64,000 nucleotides of DNA, taken from NCBI RefSeq assembly GCF_965204195.1, contig NZ_OZ241975.1:1984001-2048000 (forward strand), given 5' to 3'. This DNA is from Poriferisodalis sp965204195 (lineage in GTDB: Bacteria > Actinomycetota > Acidimicrobiia > Acidimicrobiales > Poriferisodalaceae). The notes under the pieces are model-generated. The model was not told where the DNA came from, ran no database searches, and saw only the letters and a list, made by a program, of their open reading frames with translations. Position numbers and translations under genes: made by a program. This document shows positions 16,013-25,073 of this stretch, one piece after another (positions within the stretch are counted from its first letter, which is position 1; every line of letters starts with the position of its first letter).

Positions 16013-17665
16013 GTGTCTCCGCCGACCCGACCTGCCGGTGATCCGGTGATCCACTACGCCGCCGAAACGTTCACGCCTGCCGAGCAGGACATCCTGCGGC
16101 GCTATGTCACGAACCTGCGCCAGCCCGTGTTCGCGCTCGTGAATCTGCCTGAAGTGGTGAAGGGGGCACTGTTCGCCCGCTACTCCCGGACGCACAAGAG
16201 CCTGCGCAGGCTGCTGCTGGACGAATTCGTGGACGATCTCGACATCTCCGGCGATGAGAGCATCGACGCCACGGTCGGCGTCGCCCGGGCCGAGCAGCTC
16301 TACCAGCGCGTGTTCGTGGAGTACGGCGACGACTCGGTGGCGCAGCTCGGGGCCGTGCACTTGGCCTGCGAGCAGGCATCCAACCTGCTTACCAAGGTTC
16401 TTGAACGAGGGCGGCTGATGTCGTACCTCGAGCAGTCCACCCGCTATCTCGCCTACGACGAGCGCGTTCAGGGCCGCTACCGGTACCACCGGCCACCAGA
16501 GGTGATGGGCTCGCAAGCGGGGACGCGATTCGTCGGCGACGTGGACCGCATGTTCGACGCCTACGGTGACATGGTCCGCCGGATGACGACGTGGCTGACC
16601 GAGCATCCCGATGCGGCGGTCAGTACTGCCAAGGGCAGTGACCTGGCCCGGCGGCGTGCCATCCGGGCGCAGGCATTCGACGCCTCCCGGGGGCTGTTGC
16701 CGGCGGCCAGCCTGTCCAATGTCGGCATCTTCGGCAGCGGGCAGGCCTATGAAGCGCTCCTGCTGCGGATGCGGGCGCACCCGCTGCCCGAGGCACGCAG
16801 CTACGCCCAGATGATGCTGACCGAGTTGCGCAAAGTCATCCCCTCGTTCCTGCGGCGCGTGGACCAGCCCGACCGGGGCATCGTGTGGTCGGACTACCTC
16901 GAGGCCAACCGGGTTGCGATGTCCGAATTCGCCGCGGACCTGTTTGCCGAGGACGAGCCCGAGCCGGTGCCCGAGGTCCAGCTGACCGATTGGGATCCCA
17001 CCGGCGAGGACAAGATGCTGGCGGCCATGCTGTACCCCTACACGTCGCTGGGAGAACCGCAGATCGCTGCTCGAGTGGCCCAGATGACTGAGGCCGAGCG
17101 CATGGAACTGGTGCAGCGATACTGCGGCGAGCGGACGAACCGGCGCCACCGACCGGGCCGGGCGCTGGAGCGCATCGACTACCGCTTCGACGTGCTCGCC
17201 GACTACGGCAGCTTCCGCGACCTGCAGCGCCACCGCCTGCTCACTATCGAATGGCAGCCGCTGAGCCCACAGCACGGGTACTCCGTGCCGACGCTCGTGG
17301 ATGCGGCCGGCGGGGGAGAGGCCTACGACGAGGTGATGGAGCTGTCAGCCGAGTTGTACGACACGCTCGCAGAAGCAGTCGGAACTCTCGAGGCGTCCTA
17401 CGCCGTGTCGATGGCCTACCGCGTGCGCTACAGCATGCAGTTCAACGTCCGTGAGGCCATGCACATGATCGAGCTGCGATCACAACCTCAGGGCCACGAG
17501 GACTACCGGCGGGTCGTGACCGAGATGTATCGCCAGATTGCCGAGACCGCAGGGCACCGGGCGGTGGCTGCGATGTTGACGCACGTAGATCTGTCTGAGG
17601 GCATTCTGGGGCGCTTGGGCGCCGAGGAAGCCACGGCGCGACGGCAATCTGCCGAACCTGCCTGA
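16013..17665 (+). CDS. Tandem ThyX-like (FAD-dependent thymidylate synthase family) protein
   Basis: This is a 550-residue protein, about twice the length of ThyX (220-250 residues). ThyX makes dTMP from dUMP using FAD and methylene-tetrahydrofolate. The N-terminal half carries RGRLMSYLEQSTRY (132-145), which aligns residue for residue with the ThyX signature RHRx2Sx4SxRY apart from Gly for His. The C-terminal half carries a true RHR (406-408) followed by a diverged tail LLTIEWQPLSPQHGY. Each half therefore keeps part of the active site. GTG 16013 was chosen because upstream in-frame sequence overlaps the previous gene. Whether it is a working synthase or a diverged relative cannot be decided from sequence; no separate thyA or thyX lies in the window. 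Confidence 0.75.
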   Translation: MSPPTRPAGDPVIHYAAETFTPAEQDILRRYVTNLRQPVFALVNLPEVVKGALFARYSRTHKSLRRLLLDEFVDDLDISGDESIDATVGVARAEQLYQRVFVEYGDDSVAQLGAVHLACEQASNLLTKVLERGRLMSYLEQSTRYLAYDERVQGRYRYHRPPEVMGSQAGTRFVGDVDRMFDAYGDMVRRMTTWLTEHPDAAVSTAKGSDLARRRAIRAQAFDASRGLLPAASLSNVGIFGSGQAYEALLLRMRAHPLPEARSYAQMMLTELRKVIPSFLRRVDQPDRGIVWSDYLEANRVAMSEFAADLFAEDEPEPVPEVQLTDWDPTGEDKMLAAMLYPYTSLGEPQIAARVAQMTEAERMELVQRYCGERTNRRHRPGRALERIDYRFDVLADYGSFRDLQRHRLLTIEWQPLSPQHGYSVPTLVDAAGGGEAYDEVMELSAELYDTLAEAVGTLEASYAVSMAYRVRYSMQFNVREAMHMIELRSQPQGHEDYRRVVTEMYRQIAETAGHRAVAAMLTHVDLSEGILGRLGAEEATARRQSAEPA

Positions 17666-17696
17666 CGGTCGAGCCCCGGGGATCTCGCCTGATGGA

Positions 17697-18218
17697 ATGC
17701 TCCGCATGGACGTAGTGGCCCGCCCTGCCGACCGTGAGCACGTGGGAGTGCTCGCGCAGATGGCGGCAGACGCCGTGGCTGAGCAGGTGGATGCGCGGGG
17801 CGGCTGGGTCTGGTCGCGCCGGGAGGTGCGAACGAGGCCGTTCGAGGAGAGCCTCGCCGAGGCCCTCGAGCACCCTGACAGCGCCGTGTGGATCGGAGAG
17901 ATCGACGGCACGCCGGTTGGCTACGCAGTTGCCGCCGTCGAGCCGTTGCAGACCGGAGAGATGCTGGGGCGCGTGGCCGACCTGTATGTCGCTCCCGGCG
18001 CCCGCGAGGTCAGCGTCGGGGAAGCGCTCATTGGCGAGGTGCTGCAGTGGTGCACTGAGCGGGGCTGCGTGGGCATCGATTCGCTGGCGCTGCCGGGCAA
18101 CCGTGCCACGAAGAACTTCTTCGAGACGTTCGGATTCACTGCACGTTTGCTGGTGCTGCACCGCAAGCTGGCGCCTGACGCTGAGTCTCCAAGCGAGCCG
18201 ACTCCCCCCTCGCCGTGA
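17697..18218 (+). CDS. GNAT-family N-acetyltransferase
   Basis: This 173-residue protein has the GNAT fold: the beta4 strand VADLYVAPGAREVSVGEAL is followed by helix 3 and the acceptor region GIDSLALPGNRATKNFFETF, where the usual acetyl-CoA pyrophosphate loop is diverged. The acceptor substrate is unknown. It is overlapped by the GTG start of the NUDIX gene (18215-18218), so the two are probably coexpressed. Confidence 0.8.
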   Translation: MLRMDVVARPADREHVGVLAQMAADAVAEQVDARGGWVWSRREVRTRPFEESLAEALEHPDSAVWIGEIDGTPVGYAVAAVEPLQTGEMLGRVADLYVAPGAREVSVGEALIGEVLQWCTERGCVGIDSLALPGNRATKNFFETFGFTARLLVLHRKLAPDAESPSEPTPPSP

Positions 18219-18622
18219 GCGAGCCGGTTCCTGAAGTTTGTGTCGGTGGCGTTGCGGTACGCGGCAGCTCCGTGCTGCTGGTGCGTCGTGGCCGCCCGCC
18301 GGCGGAAGGACTGTGGGCGTTCCCAGGGGGGCGTGTGGAGCCCGGGGAGCGTCTGAGCGACGCTGTTGAGCGCGAGCTGGCCGAGGAGACCGGGCTCGTG
18401 GTGCGGTGCGGCGAACTGGTAGGCGTCACCGAGCACATCAGCGAGCAGTTGCACTTCGTGATCCTGGACTACGCCGTGGAGTGTCCTGCTGATGCGACGC
18501 CGGTCGCCGGCGACGACGCTGCCGACGCCCGCTTCGTGGAATTCGACGAGATCAGGGCGGGTGCGCTCCCGCTCTCACGCGGGATGCGTGACTTCCTCGA
18601 CCGCCACGTCTTCGGCGACTGA
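18215..18622 (+). CDS. NUDIX hydrolase
   Basis: This 135-residue enzyme hydrolyses a nucleoside diphosphate linked to another moiety. The NUDIX box Gx5Ex7REUxEExGU is complete: Gly39, Glu45, Arg53-Glu54, Glu57-Glu58 and Gly60. A short protein with no other domain, it is similar in size to MutT/ADP-ribose pyrophosphatase enzymes; substrate is not predictable. The GTG start overlaps the GNAT stop. The 3' end overlaps the converging gene by 48 bp. Confidence 0.88.
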   Translation: MSEPVPEVCVGGVAVRGSSVLLVRRGRPPAEGLWAFPGGRVEPGERLSDAVERELAEETGLVVRCGELVGVTEHISEQLHFVILDYAVECPADATPVAGDDAADARFVEFDEIRAGALPLSRGMRDFLDRHVFGD

Positions 18623-20170
18623 GTCGCCGTCGGCCGCGTCGCTCCCACCTGCTTGCTGCGGCTCGACTGCGGCGCTGGCATCGTCGGCTGACTCTCCATC
18701 GGCGATGGCTTCGGCTGGCGCTTCGGTCTCGCTCTCGCTGGCGGCTTCCGTCGCAGGCACTTCAGCGTCGACGGCGGATTCGGATTCCTCGGGCTGCTCT
18801 GTCGGCTCGATCTGTTTGGCCGAATCAGCCGCTTCGGATTTCGGTCGGCGCCCGCGGCCGCGCCGCGGCTGTTTGCGCTGGCTTGCCTCGGTTGGGTCGA
18901 TACCCAGGGCCGTTGCCACCTCGGGCAAGCGAGATGCCACCTTGCGCACCGCTTCGAGCAGCTCGGGGGTCGGCTCGGCCGGAATGGCAGGCAGCACCAC
19001 GTAGGGCCGCACCGGCGAGTAGGCCACCGCTTCGAGCACGACGGCGATCCGGTGCTGGGAAGCTCCGGTGCCCAGCGCGGCATTGGCCTGTGACGTCAGT
19101 TCCTGAGCGATCTCGGGGGGAAGCGGTGCCCCGGCTTTGGGAGGGCGGGAGCTGAGGCGCAGCGCTCGCACAACGCGCCCTTCTGTCAGCGTGGTCCGCA
19201 GCTCGTCGTGCCATTCATGCTGGCTGCGCTCGACGCGTTCGTTGAGCCCTTCCCGGATCTTGTCGGCCAGTTCCCGGGCCTCTGCGTCACGAGCGAAGTC
19301 CTCGGCAGCCACCAGCACGGAGCGAAGGTCGCGCAGATCGACCCGTTCGATGCCGGCGATGGCAGCGTCGGCTCGGTCGCGCCACTCGGCGATCTGCACT
19401 GGCCCGATTAGTGATTCCGCGAGCTGCAGCACACCCTCGGCCGGCACTTCGGGCGCACCGTCGGCAGCCGCCTTGCGATTCTGTTCGGTGATCTCGGCTC
19501 GCACCGCAGCCAGGCCGCCGCGCACCACCTGTTCCGCCACCACCTGCTGTTCGGCCGGCAGCGAGGCGACGAGGGCATCACGGTGCTTGCGACCCGGGCG
19601 GAGCTTGCGCGCTTTGGGGCGCGGGGGGCGTTCGGGGGTATCGGGCTTCTTCTGGGCCTCGGCATCTCGCGCCTGCCGCTTGCCGTCGCCGTCACGCCTG
19701 CGACGACCGTCGCCCTCGCGTCGCTTGCGCTGCTGGGGCTTGTCCCCGCTCGAGCCTGCGGCGCCGTCGCGGCCCCGGCGTTCTCCTTGGCGCTTGCGCT
19801 GGGAGCCTCGCGAGTCTCGTTCGCCGCTTCGGCGGCGTCCTCGCTCGCCGCCGCCGCTGCCCCTGCGGCCGTCACGACCGCGACTCACCCTGGCCGTGGT
19901 CGTTCCCGCACCTCGATCCGGCGGGCCGATCAGCTCGATGCGCTCCGCGGGGGGCTTGCCGCTGCGGGACTTGGGCGGGAGCACCTCGGTGACGAAGATG
20001 CCGTCGACTTCGAAGTCGGCGTCGACCCGCAGAACATCGCCCGCAGCAGCGCCCTTCGGCAGCAGTTCGCCATCGAGCACGCCTTTGGGCTGCTTAGCGC
20101 CCGCAGCGCGCCACGTCCACGAGCCGTCGTCACGCCGGCTGGTCAACTCGACTTCGAGGCGACGGCTCAC
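18575..20170 (-). CDS. Conserved Arg-rich protein with basic linker, unknown function
   Basis: This is a 531-residue protein starting at GTG 20170 (VSRRLEVELTSRRDDGSW). Upstream in-frame sequence overlaps parC and was rejected. Three parts are visible: an N-terminal beta-rich domain (about 1-85), a very basic Arg/Gly/Lys linker with RGRDGRRGSGGGERGRRR-like stretches (about 90-190), and a helical acidic domain (about 200-450). An acidic Ala/Glu tail follows. The basic linker suggests nucleic acid or ribosome contact, but no known catalytic motif is seen. It is divergent from the topoisomerase operon and converges on the NUDIX gene. Confidence 0.7.
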   Translation of the reverse strand: MSRRLEVELTSRRDDGSWTWRAAGAKQPKGVLDGELLPKGAAAGDVLRVDADFEVDGIFVTEVLPPKSRSGKPPAERIELIGPPDRGAGTTTARVSRGRDGRRGSGGGERGRRRSGERDSRGSQRKRQGERRGRDGAAGSSGDKPQQRKRREGDGRRRRDGDGKRQARDAEAQKKPDTPERPPRPKARKLRPGRKHRDALVASLPAEQQVVAEQVVRGGLAAVRAEITEQNRKAAADGAPEVPAEGVLQLAESLIGPVQIAEWRDRADAAIAGIERVDLRDLRSVLVAAEDFARDAEARELADKIREGLNERVERSQHEWHDELRTTLTEGRVVRALRLSSRPPKAGAPLPPEIAQELTSQANAALGTGASQHRIAVVLEAVAYSPVRPYVVLPAIPAEPTPELLEAVRKVASRLPEVATALGIDPTEASQRKQPRRGRGRRPKSEAADSAKQIEPTEQPEESESAVDAEVPATEAASESETEAPAEAIADGESADDASAAVEPQQAGGSDAADGDSVAEDVAVEEVTHPA

Positions 20171-20469
20171 GGCGCCTTCTCCAACACTCGCGGCAGGGTA
20201 GTGCTTGGCGCGAGGGCAACCGCATTGGACAGCCGTCCGGATCTGGTGGTCGACGCAGGCCCGGCGGTGAATCCGGCTGCCGATTCCCGTCGAAGCTGCC
20301 TCGCTCGGTACAGGCCTGCCCGGCAAATGACTCGGCGTGGCGCTGCCAGCGCCGTACTCTCGACAGCAACCGCCGGAGTGCGCCTGCCGAACGGCGCAAT
20401 CCGGCCTTCGCGGCGCGCACGCCCGCTCATGTTCTGCAACACCACCAGTCCCTGAAAGGGCCTCCGACG

Positions 20470-22917
20470 ATGGCCGGACCGACCGCACCGACGACGATCG
20501 CACGCGAGATCCACGAAGTCGATGTCGCCGACGAGATGCGTGACTCGTTCATGCCGTACGCGCTCTCGGTCACGACGGCCCGGGCGATTCCCGATGTCCG
20601 TGACGGTCTCAAGCCGGTGCAGCGCCGGATCCTCTACGTGATGGACGACCTGGGTCTGCGACCGGGCACGCCGTTCCGCAAATCGGCTGGGGTCGTGGGC
20701 GAGGTGATGGGCAAATACCACCCTCACGGTGACAGCGCGATCTATGAGGCGATGGTGCGCATGGGCCAGGACTTCGCCATGTCGGTGCCGCTGGTGGAGC
20801 CGAAGGGCAACTTCGGCAGCCTTGACGACCCGCCTGCTGCTTACCGGTACACCGAGGCTCGGCTGAGCCCCGCGGCCATGACCATGGTGACCGGCATCGA
20901 CGAGGACACCGTGGACCTCGTGCCGAACTTCGACGGCGAACGGACCGAGCCGGCGTGCCTGCCGGCGCTGCTGCCGAACCTGCTGGTCAACGGAGCGAGC
21001 GGCATAGCGGTGGGCATGGCCACCAATATGGCGCCGCACAATCTGTCTGAGATCTGCGCAGCCCTGCGGCTAGTGCTGCGCCAGCGGCGTCCCAAGCCCA
21101 CCATTGCCGAGCTCATGGCCCACGTGCTCGGGCCCGACTTCCCTTCCGGTGGGGTCGTCATCGTCGACGATGCGCTCGCCGAGGCCTACGAGACCGGCCG
21201 CGGCACTGTTCGCATCCGCGCCAAGGCCCACATTGAGCCGTTGACCGCCCGCCGCGACGGCATCGTGGTGACTGAGCTGCCCTACATGGTTGGCCCCGAG
21301 CGGGTGCAAGCCAAAGTCCGTGAACTCGTGGCAAACGGGCGGCTCGAGGGCGTGGCCGCTGTGAACGATCTGTCAGATCGCAACCACGGGCTGCGGCTGG
21401 TGATCGAGTGCAAGCCGGGCGTGAATGCCCACGCCGTGCGGGAGCGCCTGTGGAACCTGACGCCGCTCGAGGACACGTTCGGCATCAACAACGTGGCCTT
21501 GGTGGACGGGGTGCCCCGCCAGCTCGGGCTGCTGGCATTGTGCGAGCACTACATCGCCCACCGGCTCGAGGTGATCGTCCGGCGCACCCAGTACCGGCTG
21601 GACCGGGCGACTGAGCGGGAGCACATCCTGGCGGGCCTGCTGGTTGCGCTCGACAACATCGATGAGGTCATCGCGATTATCCGGGGAGCAGCCGACGTGG
21701 CGGCCGCACGGGCTGAGCTCATGACGCGCCTGAACCTCACCGAGATTCAGGCCAACCACATCTTGGACATGCAACTGCGGCGGTTGACTGCCCTCGAGAC
21801 GCAGCGCCTGCGCGATGAGCTCGCCGAAGTCCGCGAGGCCATTGATGGCTACCGCAAGATCTTGGCATCGGATGCCCGGCGCAGAACGATCGTCGAGCGT
21901 GAGCTAGACGAATTGGTGGAGCAGTTCGCGGTGCCGCGCCGCACTGAACCGATCGATCGCGATGAGATGGTGAGCACTGCGCCAGCGGTGGGGGAGGGGG
22001 GCGCGGAAGGAGCCCTCGATCTGAAGAGCGACATTGCCGGTGACGAGCGAACCAGCCTCGTGACGCTGTCCACCTCAGGCCTGCTGGGCCGCCGCCACGA
22101 AGAGGATCCACTGAGTGCCAAGCCAGGCCGCCACGACGTACTCCTGGCGACGGCAACCGCTTCGGACTTCGATGTGGTGCACCTGGTGACCGATCGGGGC
22201 CGGGTGCTGCGAACCGAAGTGCGCTCGGTGCCCGAAATGCTGCGGGGGAGTCGTGGTGCACCGGTGCGGGAGATGTTCTCGCTGGCGCGCGGCGAGCAGC
22301 CGGTGGCCCTCTTCGGCCACGCTGGCGCCCCCATCGCTCTGGTGACGCGAGCGGGCGTTGCGAAGCGTCTCGATGCTGGGTCGCTTGCGACGGTGCGCAG
22401 CGGGAATGCCGTGATCTCGCTCGGCGACGGCGATCGGGTAGTTGCCGCCTTCGACGCTCCAGGCGGTTCGGAGGTAGCGCTGGTGTCCACGACGGGCCAT
22501 GTGCTGCGTTTCGGGGCAGATGCGCTCACCGTGCGAGGCCATGGCGCCGCAGGCGTCACCGGCATCAAGCTGCGACCTGGCAGCGCTGTCGTGGCGGCTG
22601 GAGCGGTTTCGTTCGGCGCCCTGGTGGTGCTGGTAACCGATGAAGGATCGGTGAAAGTCACCGAGCTCTCCGACATTCCCTCGCGAGGGCGCGGGACCGC
22701 CGGTTCGCCGACCGTGAAGCTGGCTGGCTTCGAGACGCAGGTCGCCTACGGGTGGGTGGGCCTCAATCGGCAGGTCGCCGCGATCGTGGCACCTCATGAC
22801 GACATCGGGTCACCAGACCCGGCACCGCACAGGCCCGAGCTCGAACCGACCCGGCGCAACGGGCCGGCCCAGCGCATCGCCGAGCGCATTCTGACGCTGG
22901 GGGAGTACCGGTTCTGA
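20470..22917 (+). CDS. parC: Type IIA DNA topoisomerase subunit A (ParC/GyrA type)
   Basis: This is an 815-residue DNA breakage-reunion subunit. It contains the winged-helix region VRDGLKPVQRRILYVMDD, the QRDR-type segment KYHPHGDSAIYEAMVRM and catalytic Tyr127 in YRYTEARLS. A coiled-coil tower and a C-terminal beta-pinwheel follow. The canonical GyrA box (QRRGGRG) is not seen; the nearest block is RGSRGAPVREMF, so a topoisomerase IV-like role is favoured over gyrase. The downstream ATPase subunit overlaps by one base. In actinobacteria gyrB-gyrA usually lies near oriC; no dnaA or recF is here, which supports a second type IIA pair. Confidence 0.88.
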   Translation: MAGPTAPTTIAREIHEVDVADEMRDSFMPYALSVTTARAIPDVRDGLKPVQRRILYVMDDLGLRPGTPFRKSAGVVGEVMGKYHPHGDSAIYEAMVRMGQDFAMSVPLVEPKGNFGSLDDPPAAYRYTEARLSPAAMTMVTGIDEDTVDLVPNFDGERTEPACLPALLPNLLVNGASGIAVGMATNMAPHNLSEICAALRLVLRQRRPKPTIAELMAHVLGPDFPSGGVVIVDDALAEAYETGRGTVRIRAKAHIEPLTARRDGIVVTELPYMVGPERVQAKVRELVANGRLEGVAAVNDLSDRNHGLRLVIECKPGVNAHAVRERLWNLTPLEDTFGINNVALVDGVPRQLGLLALCEHYIAHRLEVIVRRTQYRLDRATEREHILAGLLVALDNIDEVIAIIRGAADVAAARAELMTRLNLTEIQANHILDMQLRRLTALETQRLRDELAEVREAIDGYRKILASDARRRTIVERELDELVEQFAVPRRTEPIDRDEMVSTAPAVGEGGAEGALDLKSDIAGDERTSLVTLSTSGLLGRRHEEDPLSAKPGRHDVLLATATASDFDVVHLVTDRGRVLRTEVRSVPEMLRGSRGAPVREMFSLARGEQPVALFGHAGAPIALVTRAGVAKRLDAGSLATVRSGNAVISLGDGDRVVAAFDAPGGSEVALVSTTGHVLRFGADALTVRGHGAAGVTGIKLRPGSAVVAAGAVSFGALVVLVTDEGSVKVTELSDIPSRGRGTAGSPTVKLAGFETQVAYGWVGLNRQVAAIVAPHDDIGSPDPAPHRPELEPTRRNGPAQRIAERILTLGEYRF

Positions 22918-25001
22918 TGGCACCATCGTCTCCACCGACCACCAGCAGGGCCCGCACACCGAAGATGTCCGAAAAGATGCCCGACTACGACGCGAGTGCC
23001 ATCGAGGTGCTCGAAGGACTCGAAGCCGTCCGCAAACGTCCCGGCATGTACATCGGCGGCACCGGCTCGGGCGGGTTGACACACCTGCTGTGGGAGATGA
23101 TCGACAACGCCGTCGACGAGGCCGCTGCAGGCCACGGCAAGCTGATCGAGATCACGCTGCATGACGACGGTTCCTACGAGGTCATCGACCGTGGCCGCGG
23201 CATCCCGATCGACGTCAAGCACGACAACATCACCGCCGTCGAGGTGGTGTTCACCGAGCTGCACGCCGGCGGCAAGTTCGGCAACGGGGCCTACGGAGCC
23301 TCCGGCGGGCTGCACGGCGTGGGCGCCTCGGTGGTGAACGCGCTGTCCAGCCGCATGGAAGTGGATGTGAATCGCAAGGGCGCCACGCACCGCCTGGAGT
23401 TCAAAGACCGCATCGCTGGCCACACAGACAGCGCCGGCCGTTTCCGACCCAGCCACAAGCTCAAGCGGGTCGGCCGGGTGTCGGCTGGGCGCACGGGAAC
23501 CCGGGTGCGGTTCTGGCCCGACACGGGGATCTTCGACCCCGCCGCCACGGTGGACTTCGAAGATGTACGCGAACGCATCGAACAGGTCTGCTTCTTGGTG
23601 CCCAAGGTCAAGATCAGCATCGCCGATCGCCGCCGAGACCCAGCCGTCGTCGAACAGATTGTGTCCAGCGGGGGTCTGGGCGACTTCGTCGACAAGCTGT
23701 CAGGGGACAACGAACCGGTGACCGGGCTGATCCGCCTAACCGGCTCGGAGTCGTTCACCGAGCGGGTTCCCGTGGACGGCAAGCTCAGCGACGTCGAACG
23801 TCAGTGCGACGTCGAGATCGCCATGCGCTGGACTCGCTCCTACGACACTCGCATCGTCGGCTTCGTCAACACGATCCCGACCCCCGAGGGCGGCACGCAC
23901 ATCGCCGGTTTCGAGCGGGCGCTCACCGGCGCAGTGAACACGGCGCTCGCCGAGGCCGATCCCCGCAAGCTGCGACGCCTCAAGGACGACGCCCGAGCGC
24001 AGCGAGAAGATGCCCAGGAGGGCCTGGTCGCGGTGGTGCGGGCCACCTTTGCCGAGCCGCAGTTCCGTGGCCAGACCAAGCGAGAATTGGGCACCCCACA
24101 GGTGCAGCGGATCGTGGCCAACGTGGTGCGGGAGGGCTTGCGGGCCTGGTTCGATGGCAGCGCACCCGGTTCGCGCAAGGTGCACGTGCGTGCACTGGTC
24201 GACAAGCTGGCCGATGCCGTGCTGAACCGGGTGGAGTCGCGGCGAGCGCTCGACCAGCGGCGCAAGGCAGCCGCGCTGGGCAGCAACGGCATGCCGGACA
24301 AGCTGGCCGACTGCCGGTTGCATCCCGATGGGGAACTGCTGATCGTGGAGGGCGACTCCGCGGCCGGACCGGCGAAGCGTGCCCGCGACAGCGCCTGGCA
24401 GGCGGTGCTGCCGCTGCGGGGCAAGGTAGTGAATGCCGGCAAGGGCACGCTACGCGCTGTGCTCGACAACGCAGAAGCGACGGCGCTGTTCACCGCGCTG
24501 GGAGCTGGCTCAGGGTCGGATTTCGACGCCGATGGCTGCCGCTACGAGCGCGTGGTGCTGCTGGCCGATGCGGACGTCGACGGCAGCCACATTCGCTGCC
24601 TGGTGCTCACTCTCATGTACCACTACATGCGCCCATTGCTGGAAGCGGGGCGCGTGTACGCAGCCCAACCACCCACGCATGCGTTCACGATCGGTGCCGA
24701 GAAGCGCTTCGTGTACTCCGAAGCCGAGCGGGCTGCGCTCGTGGCCGAACTTGACGCCGCCAGCCGCCGCTACCGGCTCACCCGGTTCAAGGGCTTGGGC
24801 GAAATGGACGACGGCGAGTTGTACGAGACCACGCTCAACCCCGAGACACGAGTGCTGCGCAAGATCACCCTCGGCGAGGCGCGCGCATCCCAGGAACAGG
24901 CCAAAAGAGCGTTCTCGGTGATGATGGGCGCCGCTGTCGAGCCCCGCCGCGAATTCATCGTGAAGCACAGCAGCGACTACGGCCAAGCCCTCGACGTCTA
25001 A
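22917..25001 (+). CDS. parE: Type IIA DNA topoisomerase subunit B (ParE/GyrB type)
   Basis: This is a 694-residue ATPase subunit. The GHKL (Bergerat) ATP site is seen as EMIDNAVDEA, VIDRGRGIPID and GGLHGVGASVVNALS. The transducer domain includes the QTKRELGT lysine loop, and the TOPRIM metal site has Glu478 in EGDSA and DADVDGSH. The ATG overlaps the upstream stop by one base (TGATG). The A-before-B gene order is the reverse of the usual gyrB-gyrA order. ParE and GyrB cannot be separated with certainty by motif reading. Confidence 0.88.
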   Translation: MAPSSPPTTSRARTPKMSEKMPDYDASAIEVLEGLEAVRKRPGMYIGGTGSGGLTHLLWEMIDNAVDEAAAGHGKLIEITLHDDGSYEVIDRGRGIPIDVKHDNITAVEVVFTELHAGGKFGNGAYGASGGLHGVGASVVNALSSRMEVDVNRKGATHRLEFKDRIAGHTDSAGRFRPSHKLKRVGRVSAGRTGTRVRFWPDTGIFDPAATVDFEDVRERIEQVCFLVPKVKISIADRRRDPAVVEQIVSSGGLGDFVDKLSGDNEPVTGLIRLTGSESFTERVPVDGKLSDVERQCDVEIAMRWTRSYDTRIVGFVNTIPTPEGGTHIAGFERALTGAVNTALAEADPRKLRRLKDDARAQREDAQEGLVAVVRATFAEPQFRGQTKRELGTPQVQRIVANVVREGLRAWFDGSAPGSRKVHVRALVDKLADAVLNRVESRRALDQRRKAAALGSNGMPDKLADCRLHPDGELLIVEGDSAAGPAKRARDSAWQAVLPLRGKVVNAGKGTLRAVLDNAEATALFTALGAGSGSDFDADGCRYERVVLLADADVDGSHIRCLVLTLMYHYMRPLLEAGRVYAAQPPTHAFTIGAEKRFVYSEAERAALVAELDAASRRYRLTRFKGLGEMDDGELYETTLNPETRVLRKITLGEARASQEQAKRAFSVMMGAAVEPRREFIVKHSSDYGQALDV

Positions 25002-25058
25002 CGCGGCGTGAGCCACTACGGGGCTGCTGGCTGCCTCTGCGAAGTTTCCAGAACGCCG

Positions 25059-25072
25059 ATAATGGACATTAT
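25059..25072. repeat. AT-rich perfect inverted repeat at the island's left edge
   Basis: ATAATG-GA-CATTAT is a perfect 6-bp inverted repeat in otherwise high-GC sequence. It lies between the converging parE and hipA genes, two bases from the hipA stop. It could be a weak terminator, an operator or a scar of integration. Nothing in the sequence separates these. Confidence 0.4.
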
Positions 25073-25073
25073 G

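Noticed and set aside
20470..25001. Chromosomal gyrase pair next to oriC
   Set aside because: No dnaA, dnaN or recF is nearby, the A-B order is inverted and no GyrA box is seen, so a topoisomerase IV-like pair is favoured.
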